From Cryptomeria japonica (lineage: Eukaryota; Streptophyta; Pinopsida; Cupressales; Cupressaceae), in assembly GCF_030272615.1 (NCBI RefSeq), contig NC_081408.1:341273793-341337792 (forward strand): a stretch of 64,000 nt of DNA, read 5' to 3'. Position 1 is the stretch's first letter; each line of letters opens with the position of its first letter. Below the pieces are notes generated by a model. That model made no database searches, had not been told where the DNA came from, and saw only the letters and a program-made list of their open reading frames with translations. Shown here piece by piece: positions 1-13,500 of the stretch. The translations under genes were made by a program, and so were the position numbers.

Positions 1-1
1 T

Positions 2-391
2 GGTGTAGAGATCAAGAAGTTCGCTAAAGGGATTACCCTCCCGGGTTTTGCAAAGCCCAAAGTGTAGAAGGATCTTATATCCTTGTCGCAATTAGTCCAA
101 GTTCTTGAGGATTTTAATAGTTGGAATTGGCTTCTCCATGAGTATTTGAAGAATCAACTTGGTTTCTGTTTCTCACAGTGTAAACCCGTTTTTGGGAACC
201 AACAGAACCAAAGCAACCTGACTTGGATGCTTCAACTTTCCAACATGTTGCACTTCAGTCCAAGTGAGCACAATTTTAGTGAAAGTGGCAGTGGCACTAC
301 TTATAGTTCTTCAAATATTCCTATATCATCTAATGTCAATGATAATGCCAGCGTTGGTGGTTTAGTAAGTCCTTATGACACTGAAAATTGA
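2..391 (+). pseudogene. Unrecognised reading frame at window edge
   Basis: One frame is open from base 2 to 391 except for a TAG near 65. It reads GVEIKKFAKGITLPGFAKP before the stop, then LVQVLEDFNSWNWLLHEYLK, and ends in a Ser/Gly/Asn-rich tail. It lies antisense inside intron 15 of the GBA2-like gene. The composition looks more like an old protein-coding exon or retrocopy than random AT-rich intron, but I cannot name the family. The left end is cut by the window. Low confidence that it was ever coding. Confidence 0.25.
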
Positions 392-785
392 TTGTTGAAC
401 TTGATATCATAATTATAATATTGAGCTTGAAGTTGGAACAATAGATATTTTATAATACTGGTCATTTATGTTTTAAATGACATTAGAGTATATCGTGGTT
501 TTGTTGACTATTTATATTTATTATTTTCACATACTTTTTGTACCGACAAACCCAAAACAAACTGAGCCCTGATTTCATTTTGCTAGATCTATGAACCTAA
601 ACTAAAATTCATACGAGAACCAGCAATATAAAAATTATTGTATGCAATGGTTTGGTTGGTGCTTTGGGCCCTTTAAATCAATGCTACATAATCACTTGAA
701 GGGACATCCAGATGCACTCACTAACTGTTCTCTCTGTACTTACCCATGCAAACAAAAGATTTGAATGTTGATGAGATATGCTTAC

Positions 786-3700
786 CACTCAGGGAGTCTT
801 TCATTCTTAAGTATAGGACGTTGCCAATCCTCAATTTCTGTCTCCCACCTGCGATAATCTGCAAAGAAAATATGAAGCATCTTGGATGTATTAATGGAAA
901 GTGAAATGCATACAAAGCATCAACAGATATTCGCTACATAGACAAATCGTGCAACAGATATTCTTCACCAATGCATGTGATAGAATTTGAATAAAGTTCC
1001 TATTAAAAATGAGAAATTTTAATAAAGAACAACTTCCATCAATGACAACTGTCTATTAAATAAATACAATACAGTTAATTACCCATCAAAGCATCATGCA
1101 CTAAATTTACAGCTGACTCTTCTGAGGTGCCATAGAATTGTGTGTATCTCCTGAAGTTCAATGAACAGAAACAATCCATTAATTAAGATCAACATTACTT
1201 CAAAATGTTGCAATACTGGAGGAAAAAAGATCATGTATCTAGGATTTCTCTGACTGAAATGACCTCAAAATCACAAAAATGTCAGCTACCAAAAGATTAT
1301 ACCAATAATTAACCCCATCTATTGATTTTCCTCAAGGCAGAAACGCAATCTTCATTTACAGTGCCCAACTAAAGGAAAGCAAAAGTAAACTTGGTGTCCT
1401 TGCGAATTCAGAAGAAGTTTCACTCCTATGTTCTGCAGGTTTTTAGACCATTCTTGTACACCACAAAATATCATTTACAGTTAAATGATACTTTTCAACA
1501 TAATTCATATTTATTAAATTATATGAATATTACCTTAAATAAGTACTTCCTTTAACAAATTTTACTTTAGGTGAGGCCCACGCTAAAGCAAAAACTATCG
1601 AACATGTTCCATGAGGTTCAACCATTGCTGAGGCAGCAACTGCAGCACAGACAGCTTCTCCAGGTAAGGAGGCAAAACTACAGCCCGCATTCCAATTCTC
1701 GTCATCAAAATGTTGTTGCTATAATTTCAGAAAAATAAACAAGAGTAAACTCAGAAAATTGGAAAATGTGAACCAAAAACTTGAATTGCATATTACATAA
1801 AAGTAATCTGATCACATTCACAATAGAGTAACATTGACAACAAAAAACAATATTGATTCTGCTACTAGATTCACCCATTGATAGCAAAACAAACTCCATT
1901 GAACCATTAAGTTTAATTGTAGCGCATGCACCTGTTCATTATGCATTTTACATCTAGATTACTAGATCATCCAAAAATAAGCAGCAATCCATACAAATGG
2001 TTATTATTTTTAAAATACATCCCTAAATGTACATATTACTTAGTCATTAGATGGAAGGACCAGATCTTCTGAATCTGACTTACATTAATCATACTTGGAA
2101 ACATAAAGCCAAAGGTATGGCTAGAGATACACATAACAAGGGCCACCTGGTTGACCTAAGTTTTATAAGCAGAGCTGAAATAGTCATACCACAAAAAAAT
2201 TTAAAATGCCTTTAGAACTTTAGATTCATATCATACGCACATAATAACTTATGACCGTAAATAAATCTCTTTTTATTGGGAGCTTGTGCCTACATTTATT
2301 GGCAACCAGACTAAGAATTTATAATATTAGATAATATTTCCTGTCCAAATCCTAGCAGAGTTCATAGCTGCCCAGACGACAATCTAAATTGATATGCACA
2401 ACAAAGCTATTTCTCTATCAAATAGCTATACAAGTATCACCAAAGGTTAACACGAGCTATTACTCTTGTCTTATTGATCAATTAGGCACTTCTGTGATCT
2501 CACTTCTTGCTTTGGTGTTCACATCATCAAAATATTATAACTAATCATCAAAGATACTGAAAATTTGAAACTTCAGTACTCCATGCAGTAAAGCATGTGC
2601 TGTCATAAAGCAATGCATCGAACATATACCTTTTTCATTGTCAGCCACATATCCTTGGCAGAGGTATAACTTTTTCCAGACAACCCAAAGCATGGCAGTA
2701 CAGAAACATCTACATTCTCTGTTTGACGAGAAGCAATTGCAAAAGTAACAGGAGGATAACCTTTTGCAGTTCTGCATTACACATAGAAGATTAATATTAG
2801 TGACCAATGAACATACAAGAATCTGTGAATTGTAAAAGAAAAGCAGCACCATGGGCCAAGCATACAAGCAAGGGCAGTGATTCAGATGATCTCTTGAGTC
2901 GAAATAGAAAAGCACCAGTACATAATCATGGCAAAAGCGGAGACCATATAAGCAGGATCCATAATAAAAATTATGGTGAGAGAATTTCAATTTGTCAACC
3001 AAGCATAAAAATATCAAGACCCCACCTTCCAAAAGATCAAGCAAACATCAAGGACACTTTGTCATTTAGACAATTGCGGGATAGTTGGGAGCATCAGAAA
3101 GCAAGTCTCAAGGGAAAACTGCAAACCAACCCTCAGCATAAAGTATTCAAGGATGGACGACTTGCTTGTGATGTAGAAGCATGCCACGTGCTCCATCAAT
3201 GCTTCTGTATCACAAAACGAAACAAATAACCTTAAATAATTTCTCAAAGCATAAACAAAACTGAAAAAGAAACCAACAGAATATAGTAGAAAACTATAGC
3301 TCTCCTTACATGAAAGGCTGATTGACGTGACCTCCTGATAGATGAGAAGCTCCACCAATCGAATTCTGAATTTCAACATAATGATTAGAGATTTTTGGAA
3401 AAGCTATCACCAAACGTACAGAAGATGAGAATATACAAAGTCATTTGTAATTGCACCACATGCAAAAGAACATCACTGTCATTGTGAATATAATTCATTA
3501 TGAAGACTGAAAATAATTCTTATAAGATCTCACATGGTACCACAATACAGTTGCTCTTAACTGCTCACAAATCTAATGTAGCTAGTGAAGCTTAAAGGAT
3601 TGTACTTACAGCCCACGTAAAAAGCAAGCTCACATTCGCTGCTTCTTTGCCTGTGTTCACTAGCTACAAATAACAACAAACACATAGGGCTTTCTTAATC

Positions 3701-4542
3701 AATAATCCCCAAGAGATTCAATCACCCCAAAACTTTCAAATTGCAAATTGTATATTTTGAATAAATAAAGATGACAGGCTGCAGATAAATTCTCACAGTA
3801 TAAACAAAAGCACACGTAGGTAAACTACTTTCTCGATAATTGTGTGGAATGAAGGGTGAGATCTGTCGGCATGAAATCTTCAGCTCGGGGTCTGGCTCAC
3901 CTGGAGGAGAAATGCAACCAATTTCATGCAGCGAAATGATTTTTTATAGAGCTATTGCCATCGAACCAGTGCAAGGTACAGAACTCAAACATTAACAGTA
4001 AGCACTGATACCATCATATATTGTCCAAGCTCTTGGAAAAAGTGCATGATATGTTGAATATTGACCATCTAAACCCCAATCCCATGTAGAAATCCCATCA
4101 TCTCCTTTACTGCAAAATGAAAAAGATTTTGGATACTGAACGCCCAAAACAAAAATTTGTAAGCCTGAATAGATGGCAATTATTAATGCCTACCCAGGCA
4201 TGGATACAACATAAAACACACACGATTGAAACAAAATTGAGTGGTAGCATAAAGATATGATCCATAATCTCAAACAAAGCATAAGTAAACATATATCGAT
4301 GATTCACATTAGCTTTGGGTTTTTTGTCTCCTATATCTAAATATAATTTTTCTAACATCCAATGCTTCCAAATGAAAAAAATATATATTTACTACGCCAT
4401 TCCATTAAAAATATCCAATAAATAATTGAGGGAAATACATCACGTAATCAGGAGGCTTATAGCCTTACCCAAGATCTTCAGGACATCCAGGAGCCAATAC
4501 AGATGCATATTCTTTCCTTCCTCCATCTCTAGAAACAAAAAT
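786..4542 (-). CDS. GBA2-like: GBA2-like exons 6-15
   Basis: Ten exons of 39-185 nt. Exon 6 (4469-4542) starts [19 protein letters not shown]. Exon 7 (4012-4109) has [16 protein letters not shown]. Exon 8 (3797-3900) has [20 protein letters not shown]. Exon 9 (3610-3663) has [18 protein letters not shown]. Exon 10 (3310-3365) has [18 protein letters not shown]. Exon 11 (3166-3204) is only 39 nt and ends at a GC donor. Exon 12 (2630-2771) has [15 protein letters not shown]. Exon 13 (1534-1718) has [12 protein letters not shown]. Exon 14 (1083-1150) has [20 protein letters not shown]. Exon 15 (786-858) has [10 protein letters not shown] and ends TG before GTAAGC. The next expected piece (YKFTLFNEL-like) is not in 1-785. 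Confidence 0.92.
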
Positions 4543-7500
4543 CTAGGTCATGGACCAAAAAACTGGGTGAGACCTGTTGTCATCATGCACTGCAATTCTA
4601 CTTTTTTGGAGTGTATAAATTATTTCATGACTTAATGTACAACTTAACAACACCACTTATATGAGCTCAAGTTCTCAATTATACACACTGAGTTCTCACA
4701 ATGATCTTTAAAGGCAGAGATAAGCACAGGTAAGTATCCCAAAACAAAATAGATAAAATACATAAGTTATAGTCAGGTATCTTTTAATATTTTTGGCAAA
4801 ATATTTACTCCCTAAGCTACATTATTAGGTCCTGATGTAAGACAACATTATTTATCTGTTAACCATTATTCAATAAAATCAATCCTACCAACAAATTGAA
4901 TTTGACTATTTTTTCTTGAAGTAAAAGCTTTAGTTGAAAAACCTTTAGAATTTGACGGTATAAATCTGTCTAAAATCCCATTGGAGAAAACTAGAATAAT
5001 AGGCCTTATACCTGGATGCTTCAATAGATGTTACAAAAATAAAGTCATGAGATAATAGTGTACATGTTTTTAACATTTTTTCAAATAAAAGTGACTGATT
5101 TGTAGTTCTACATGTGGCCTACTGAATTTAAAAAGGATTAAGGATAGAGAGACAGCTTCTGGGATGGCAACAAATTTTCCCCAATTTTTGGATGGTGGGG
5201 GCCACCTATTAAAATCACTCAAAAAGCCAAAAAAAGTTGACATTTTAAACAGAAAATACAATGCGCTGAATTTGTAATGACAATACTCTCCCCCTTTTAG
5301 CTTTTTAGGGGTGTTTAGCAATGTTGTCCTCAAAAAGCTTAATTTTTAAATATTTTTCTGCAACAAATGGTGCAGGCTGTCCAGTCTTAAAATGGGGGAT
5401 CCATAACAGGGAGATCCAGGATGTCAGCCAGATCCTTGGGGAAGCAACCCCATGAATAATACTGCAATATTTAGAGAGCTAGCACAATTAAGGCAAGAGG
5501 GCATAGTGGAGCACTATGTGGCAAATTTTCAAAGGCTATCAGTGATGGTTCCAGATGTGACAGAGAGGAGTCTCATAGTTCTTTTTGTAGAGAATCTATC
5601 TGAACCATTCAAGGGTTTGGTAAGGGCATTTGATCTTAATTGCTTGCAAGAGACCATTAGGAGGTCCCTAAATTTAGAGGATTCAGTGACCAAAAGCAGA
5701 TTCTACTCCAAGAATACACCACCAATTCAGCACAAGAAGCCTCCTCAGAAGAGTGTCCCTCAACCGAAGGCACTACCCCCAAAATCAAACAAGGTTGAGG
5801 AATCCAAGAATGAACTTCGAATGAAATAATTATGCTTCACTTGTAGAGATCCATGGGAGCCAAGTCAGAAATGTTTGGGAATGGGACAAATACATTACAT
5901 AGAAGTGGTTTCCGATGAGGATTCAGAGGTAGATGAGCCTAAGCCTGAGGTTATTGTGGGTGAAGCTGAGTGGGAAGACCAATAAGGAAAGCATCTAAGC
6001 GGCACACTTGTAGCACTGTCAGGAGCACCTAGATATCACTCTTTTTGCATTAGGGGAGTCTTACAATGGCAAAGGGTGATAGTTTTGATCAATAGTGGGG
6101 CCACCCAAAATTTCATTGATGAGAGATTAGTGGCTAAGATGGATTGAGGATAGAAGATTTTGAAGGGTTTAATGTTACGGTAGCAGACAGGTATACAATT
6201 CCAATCATAGGAGTTAACAATTGGATTTGACCCTAAAGGGACACAAGGCGAGATGACTTCTACGTGATAGGCATTGGTGAGACAGAGTTGGTACTAGGAG
6301 TGCAATGGCTGCACTCACTTGGTGAATACACACAAAATTATCAGACCTTGGAGTTGGAGTTTGAATCTAATGAGGAGGTATTTTTCGTGGTATTTCCAAC
6401 AAGAGTCCTATGATGGTTTTGGCCAAGAGGATGGAGAAAGCTTTTTACATAGAGACCAAAGGGGCTTGGGCAGAAAAATGCTTGATTACAGATACAGGTC
6501 AATCCAAGGATGAGAGGTCCTGCCATGTTGATATTCAATCCATCTTGGATAAACATAGCAAGGTGTTTGATGAAATTCCTCCTGGTTTACCACCAAATAG
6601 GAGCTTTCAGCATGTGATTGAGCTTGAAGAAGGGACAAAACCCATCATCGTTACTCTTTATCGACTTCCTAGGAAATACAAGGAAGAGATTGCGAAGGCA
6701 ATTAAGTGTTGAAGTGATCAACCTCTAGGACCTGCAAACAGCTATAAACCTTCACAAGGGAGAAGAGATAATTCAATATAAATGATAATGTATTGAGAGA
6801 TGAATATACAATGTATAATATGCCTGCTTAAAGCAAGGCGTGAGAGGTGAGCACCGGTAGGGGATGAGGTTAGATATAACCACTTGCCAACTAATGGCAC
6901 AACTAACTAAATGTAGGTAGGCAATAAAATATATTAAACCATACCTAACACCTAGGGAATTATAATTTGCCTAAGTAAGCTTAAGCTATGAGTAAATATA
7001 TTTTACTCCAACACTCCCCCTTATGTGCAACTTAAAGAGAAGATTATTATGCAATATGGGTCTCGGCTACAAAACCATTTTAGGTACCCATGTACAAAGA
7101 AAATGCAATACAAAGAATATCTCACAAAGCGAGCAAAGGAAAAAACCCTATGGAACAAAACTCCTCTCCAAAAGAGATAAATAAACAAGATGTATGGATG
7201 GAAGAATCAATCACACCCCCCAAGGACTACATACATCATGTATAAACAATCACATATCCCCTCATAGGAAGGAAGAAAGGAGACTACATAGCCCCCCCAC
7301 AATGAAGAATGTCCTCCGAAAATGGTGAGTGCTTGAAGACAAAACGTAGTCCAATGCCTACAAACAACATTTCTCCCCTTGGGAAGAAGATACACCAAGT
7401 ACAAATGCAGGAATGCTTCTCATTCTGGATAGGAATTAGGAAGTGGAATCAAAATGTAGGATGGTGATGCTTTTGAAATCTGATCATGTGTCACCAAGAC

Positions 7501-10500
7501 CTTGGAAGATGATGCCATGAACCAATCAGGAACATACCCAATCATAAGAGAAGGTGACAAACAAGCAACCACTGGAAATTGATCTTGAACAGGCTCCAAA
7601 GACAAATAAGATGAAAAACTGATGTGTCACAAGACACACAACAATCATCAAATAGGAGAGATAAACCCTCAAATGTGTCCTCCAAATCTGAAATGTGAAA
7701 TTCCACAAACAATGCACCAATGTCTAGCAAATACGAATCCCAATCAAGAAGACAAATAGATACCTAATGCTCAAGAATTATGGAAGCCTCTAGTGAAGGC
7801 AGATCAACTATCTCTAACAAAGAATCAAGAACCTCTAAAGAATCTGCAACCTCATCTGAAGTTTCCAAAACCTCCAAAGGATCACAACTATAGATCATTT
7901 TCTCTAAAGAAAAAAGAGACATTGAAATCGGAAAGAGGGTCATCACGAGATGGCGGAGGATCATAATCTCCATATACCTCCCAAATGTGAGTCCAAAGAG
8001 CATGTGGGCATTCAAAATGAATAAGTGACTCCAAAGTGTCATAATCAACATTATCAAAGATAACTCTAAAGATATGAGCCCTGTAGCCTTTCCAAATGCT
8101 AATCTTACAAGGTGTGCTAGGACAAGGAACTTCATTATACAAATATGGCAATAAATGGTGCTCACTAAGATGAGTGAGGATAAAATCACTCCATTGCCTA
8201 TAGTTCCCCTCCTCTAATATAAAAGAAAAACTCATTTGACTATCCTCTAAAAAATTACAAGGATAGTGCCATCACAAAATATAAGCTTCCAAAATAGATA
8301 AAGAACCTGATTTGCAACAAAATATGTTGCCCCTTAAGGGCGATGGGTTGCTGGTTTCACATGCCAACAAGAAAGCAATCTCCACGATCATCAACGGGTC
8401 AAATTATCAAGCAAGCAATCTCCAAGTCACCAAGCACCAATTCCAAATTCCAAGTCACAAACATTAAACACAACTCGGTAAAATAGTAACCTTCTAAAGG
8501 CACGCGGGCTCCCACAGAACTTTGACATCCACCACTCATTTCCCACGTTCAAACATTAAGCAAGTGCCTTGATTACTAAAGCATCGTGGAAGTATCCTCC
8601 TCGAAAATGTGGGGTAACCCCCATATATAGTACATGGGCCCACCAATCTACAGCTAATGCAAAAACCCTTTGCAAATATAAAATCGATGTTGTAGAAAGG
8701 AAATCTGCCTATAATGGAGTGCTGATACAAACTTGTCAAGCCTTCATATAAAACGCCTCTACTAAAAAGGATCATGACCTTATAGAAGTACTGACCAAAA
8801 AGAAAGGTGGCGCTTCTAACAAAGATGCATGCAACCACTCAATTGAAGATCACAAACCAAACACGGGTAGATGGAAGCTATAGCAAAGCAAACAAGCCAC
8901 CCAATGTGTAAACTCCAGCCACCCCAATCAATATTTTGCGCTGATCATACAACAAATGAAGTATTGGTCAACAATAATGTGTTGACAGAGAATTAAATGA
9001 AGATATGTGTGCCAATCTAAGAAATCCACAACGAGCCCTTCAAAAAATGCCCTAGGCGCACGTTGTAAGAGGGAGCCACAACCATAAACCGTAAAAAGAC
9101 GAGCAATGATCAAATTATTGTCTCCAAATGTGTCCAATCTGGAAATATGAATAAACGCTGATCCAAACAATAGTTTGCCACAAAAATAAAGCATAGGCAA
9201 ACTTTTACTCGACCAAAAGAACCGCCAATCAAGCAAATGGGGAAAGTTGCTAAGAAAGGTATGCCAAGCCCAAAAGAAGGCCCTTAGACAGGAAGTTACA
9301 CCGTCACTTGAGCTACCAATGCTTGATGATGAAGGGAAATTGGTTTTGGAACTAGAAGCTATCATTGATTAGAGAGAAAAAAGTTGAGAAACAAAACCAT
9401 CTCAAAGTATTTGGTGAAATGGAAGAACCTTCCACTCGAGGATACTACATGGGAAGGAGTGGAGATTTTTAAACACCCAAGTTTGAAGTTATATGAGGGA
9501 AAGCGATTCGGAGAAGAGAGATTGTCATATCCCTACCCTAGTTGAGTCAGCCCATTAGTCTTAAAAAGTGTTTTTAAACACTAACAAATATATATAATAA
9601 TATTACTATTATTAATTAATTTTAAAAAGAATAATAATAGTTTTTATTTGGTGGCTGACCTAGGCACTCTTTTTTGGCACCACTTTTGGGCCCTCGTGCC
9701 TCCATATTGATATGTGTGTGTGTATTGTTGGGCACCAAAGGAGGGTATGGTTGGATTTTTGGACAAATTTCTAGTATGACTGGCACCTCCAAGACAAAAA
9801 TCCTATTGATGTGAACAGGTTGAACAAAACCCTAACCTATGTTCGATTCAATATTTCAGCCCTACACATTCCTAATCAGTCCTTTGACTTTTCTAAGCAG
9901 GTTTAAAGGCCATTGGGATAGAAATACAAGTCTAGCATGCAGAGGAAAGTTAGTTCAAATTGAGCTATCATTAGGCATCATTTTTGGATGTTCATATTGT
10001 TGGCATATTTGTCATTGATGTCAACAGGAGATATGCAGAGATGTCACTATCTACAGATCATATGATATACCTTGTGTTGTCACTATTTGGTTTTGGTTTC
10101 CGATCCGACTTGCATTACACTGTTTCAGGATCAAACTCACGGCAATCATGGGACAATCTGTGCATTGATTCTCATTCATCTTTTCTTGCGTCTTCAAAAA
10201 ACAGTATTCATGCTTTTCTTTACAGTATCCATGCCTTCCTTCAATCCCATGACATAGCATTTGAACAAATCCGGATTTGTCTCTAAGTTTTATTTTCTCA
10301 AAACGCCAAAGCTTTGATTCGAGACATTCTTCAGTATGTTCTTATTTGCTTATCATATACCAGATTGATGGCATGTAATCAAAGCTCTTATCAATCTCCA
10401 CTCATAGCTTTGAATGATTTAAAAATATTACTCATGATCTGAATCAGTTTTGTTTGGTTGTAACGTATGTAACTATGTAACCAATACGTTTGAAATCAGT

Positions 10501-13500
10501 TCTCATTTATTTTTGGTTTGGTTTTAAAGCGAGGAACAAGACAGTTCAAAATAATAAAAAAGAACATTGTTAAGGAGTAACAAATAACCAAAATTTAAAC
10601 AATCACAACCGAAATTAAACCACCACACAATCTTTATATGGCCCACACAATCATTGTAGTTTTTAGGTGTTGATTGTGAATAGAATGATTAAGAAGAAGG
10701 TCTATGTGAGAAGTTAAGCGCAGTGTGTGTGGACCAGAGAAACGAGAATCACCCAAACTCACCCAAACTCGGTGAGTTTGGGTCAGAGTCATGCCTCCCG
10801 AGTCTGCAGAGCTCAAACTCGGACTCGGCCGAATCCAAGAGGCAAAATGGCCAGACTCGCCGAGTTAGCGAGTTTGGCCTACAATCACCGAACTCGGCGA
10901 GTCCAATGCTTGAAACTCAGCTGCCGGCTGGGTTAAATAAAATGACAAAAAAACCATTTTAAAAATATATGAACCTGGCATGATGCCGCAAGGGGCGATG
11001 CCCCTTGACCCCACCTTGGGGGCGCTGCCCCCAAACCCCCGTCTAAAAATATGGGGGGAAACTACATCGATAGAAGTAGGGAAAATTTAACCTATGAGTC
11101 TAACACTGATTGGATCGACCAGGTAGATATAGAGGCTGAGACTGTAGCCATGGCAGAGCAGGAGCGGAGAGCACGAGCAGAGACAGGAGATTCAAAGGCA
11201 GATAGTTACACAGATGTTCCTGATGTTGATGAGCATGGCATGGTGTCATGGGGAGCGGCTATGGTTGTCGAATCATCCAAGACCTACCTTAGACGCCTTT
11301 GCAGGGGGTCGGGGCCGAAGGGTGCAAGCTCCTCTGAGCCATAGGCTTGTAGTTGTATTTACCTTTGGTATTTGTATGGAACATTTGATGATGATCATAT
11401 GATGACGTGGACTTTTTATTCCATGAGTTTAGTAATATTGTATACATTTGACAATATTTATATATCTATGTTTGTTATTTCCTTCAACTACAATTTGCGT
11501 TTATGCTTATGTGATTGATATATACTTGTGTATGTAATCAAATGAGCCGAGTTTGATGATGTTATTGTTTCTTTAAGGTGTATTCAATAAAGGGTTCATG
11601 AAACAAGTTTTAAATCTTTAAAAATCTCTAAATTTCTTGACTTTTTCACTTTCCCGAGTCCAGCCGAGTCTAACTCCAAGTCCCGAGTCCAATTCCGGGT
11701 CAACCTTGCCGAGTCCGAGCCTTGTTTCTTTGGTGTGGACTGAAAAGGATCATTGACGTGAAAGTTGGAATGTGAAGAATACGATTGAAGGAAGATAAAA
11801 ACATAAGGCTGAGAAGATATATGATTTTATAAAGAAAAGATAAGGTGTCATTGTTGGAGACTCATCTCATGAAAGGTATTATCTCATGAAAACGAACTCC
11901 AGTATATACAGAGGGTGTCTTAAAACTTAATACATTCTGGTTTCTCAGTTTGATTTCAGATTCAGAGTATTTAATTTAAGAAATTTGTTATTCAGGTTGA
12001 AAAGGCTTTGAACTTGTAATTAATCTCTGAACAATCGGTGACATGTGAAGTGGTGAACTAGTGATTGACATTACCCGCAAGGTATAATGCTAAGATTTCT
12101 GCTATAGAAGAAGCTAGGGATCTTAAAACACTTACTATTGATGATTTACATGGAATACAAACTGCTTATGAGAGTAGAACTGTTAATGAAGAAACTACCA
12201 AAAGAGAAACTACATTCAAAGCAACAAGGAAAGCCAAAGAAGAAAATTCAGAGTCAGATAATGTTGATAGTGAAGAGCTTGTAGAACTTATAAAGAAACT
12301 TAAAAGGGGTTTTAGAAGAAACTTAAAAGGGGTTTTAGAAAGTACAAAGGGAAACTACCCCTCAAATGCTTCAACTGTGGGAAAGTTGGACACTTTGTTG
12401 ATAAGTGTCCCTAGACCAAAGATGATCAAGACAATGAGGAAGATTTCAAGAAGAAGAATAAAGGCAAACCTTTCTACAAATAGTGAAACTTCTCGAAGAA
12501 GGAGAAGAGTTCGTTTGTTAATGAAGAAAGTTCAAACTCAAAGGACGGTAATGAACCTGATGGTGAAGCATTGTTCATGGCAATTGGTTCACCAGATCAA
12601 AGTGATCAAGTTGATGTCAAAGAAGGTGAAATAGATCTTGAAGGAGAACTACTATGTGCCCTTGAAGAAATCAACAAATTGAAGAAGGAGAACTCTCAGC
12701 ACAAGGTTTCAACATTGAAAGAAGTTGAAGTCCTAAAGAATGAACTTGAAGAAGGAAATCAGATGATTATCAAGTTAAAAAGTGAAATTGAATAAGGTAA
12801 GAAAAGGGAAGAGGTAATACATTCAAAAAATTTGTCTAAATCTGAAGAATGTATGGTTTTAGAAAATAAATTAGTGGCTTTACAACATGATCTAGAACAA
12901 TATAAAAGTGAGTCAGATATAAAAGCAAAATTTGTTAAAAGTTGTAACCTATTGGATGAAATGCTAACTAAACAAAGGTCAAATAAGAATGCATCTAGTT
13001 TGGGTTAGCAACAGGGGTATTCACAATGGCATTTTCCTACTAGAAGATTGACAAAAAACAAATATTATTCTTTTCATGGCTATTGTAATCTTTGCAACTA
13101 CTTTGGTCATAAAGTTGTTAATTGCAGAATTGTGCCACGAAGGAAAGTTAATTTTATTAGAAGAAATTATTTTGATTATTTTAAAGATTTTAGTGTAATA
13201 TGTTTTAATTGTCAGAATGTTGGTCATATTGCAAAAAATTGTCACATGCATTTTGCAAAAAAGAAAAGAGCTGAAAACAAGTTCTTCAAGACAAAAACAA
13301 AGAAAGTATGGATGAAGAAAGGAGACAAGAAGTCAGAAAATTCCATGATTGCTCAATTTATGTGTGACAAGGAAACAAGGAGTTTGATTGTTGCCAACTT
13401 TGCAAGGTTAGTCTAAGCCTTTTATATGTGTGAGCTTAACTTCAATCATCTGGTAAATGTTGTTCAAATTGATGGCTTTTATTGGTGATGTGAAAAACTA

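Larger units (their letters stand above)
9998..12030 (+). mobile_element. Copia LTR (5' LTR of gag fragment), interrupted by hAT
   Basis: It starts TGTTGGCATATTTGTCATTG, the same kind of start as the LTRs ending at 33060 and beginning at 58664 (TGTTGGC... followed by a CATTGATG motif). Without the 998-bp hAT insertion it is about 1 kb, a normal length for this family. The right boundary near 12030 is uncertain. A middle-of-gag frame starts about 35 bp later with no primer-binding site between, so the LTR 3' end and the gag start have probably been deleted. Confidence 0.45.

Noticed and set aside
2541-3379. Long minus and plus frames around GBA2-like exons 10-12
   Set aside because: The minus frames run through exons 10-12 and their introns out of the true phase; splice sites and family sequence give the right reading.
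6707-7013. Solo LTR
   Set aside because: The 5-mers on each side differ (TTAAG, CTCCC) and a polypurine tract abuts it, so a 3' LTR of a larger element is more likely.
8928-9365. 145-codon minus frame, first read as an N-terminal Copia gag joined to the frame at 8235
   Set aside because: The plus strand over 9255-9524 reads as chromovirus integrase tail and chromodomain; the minus frame is its shadow.
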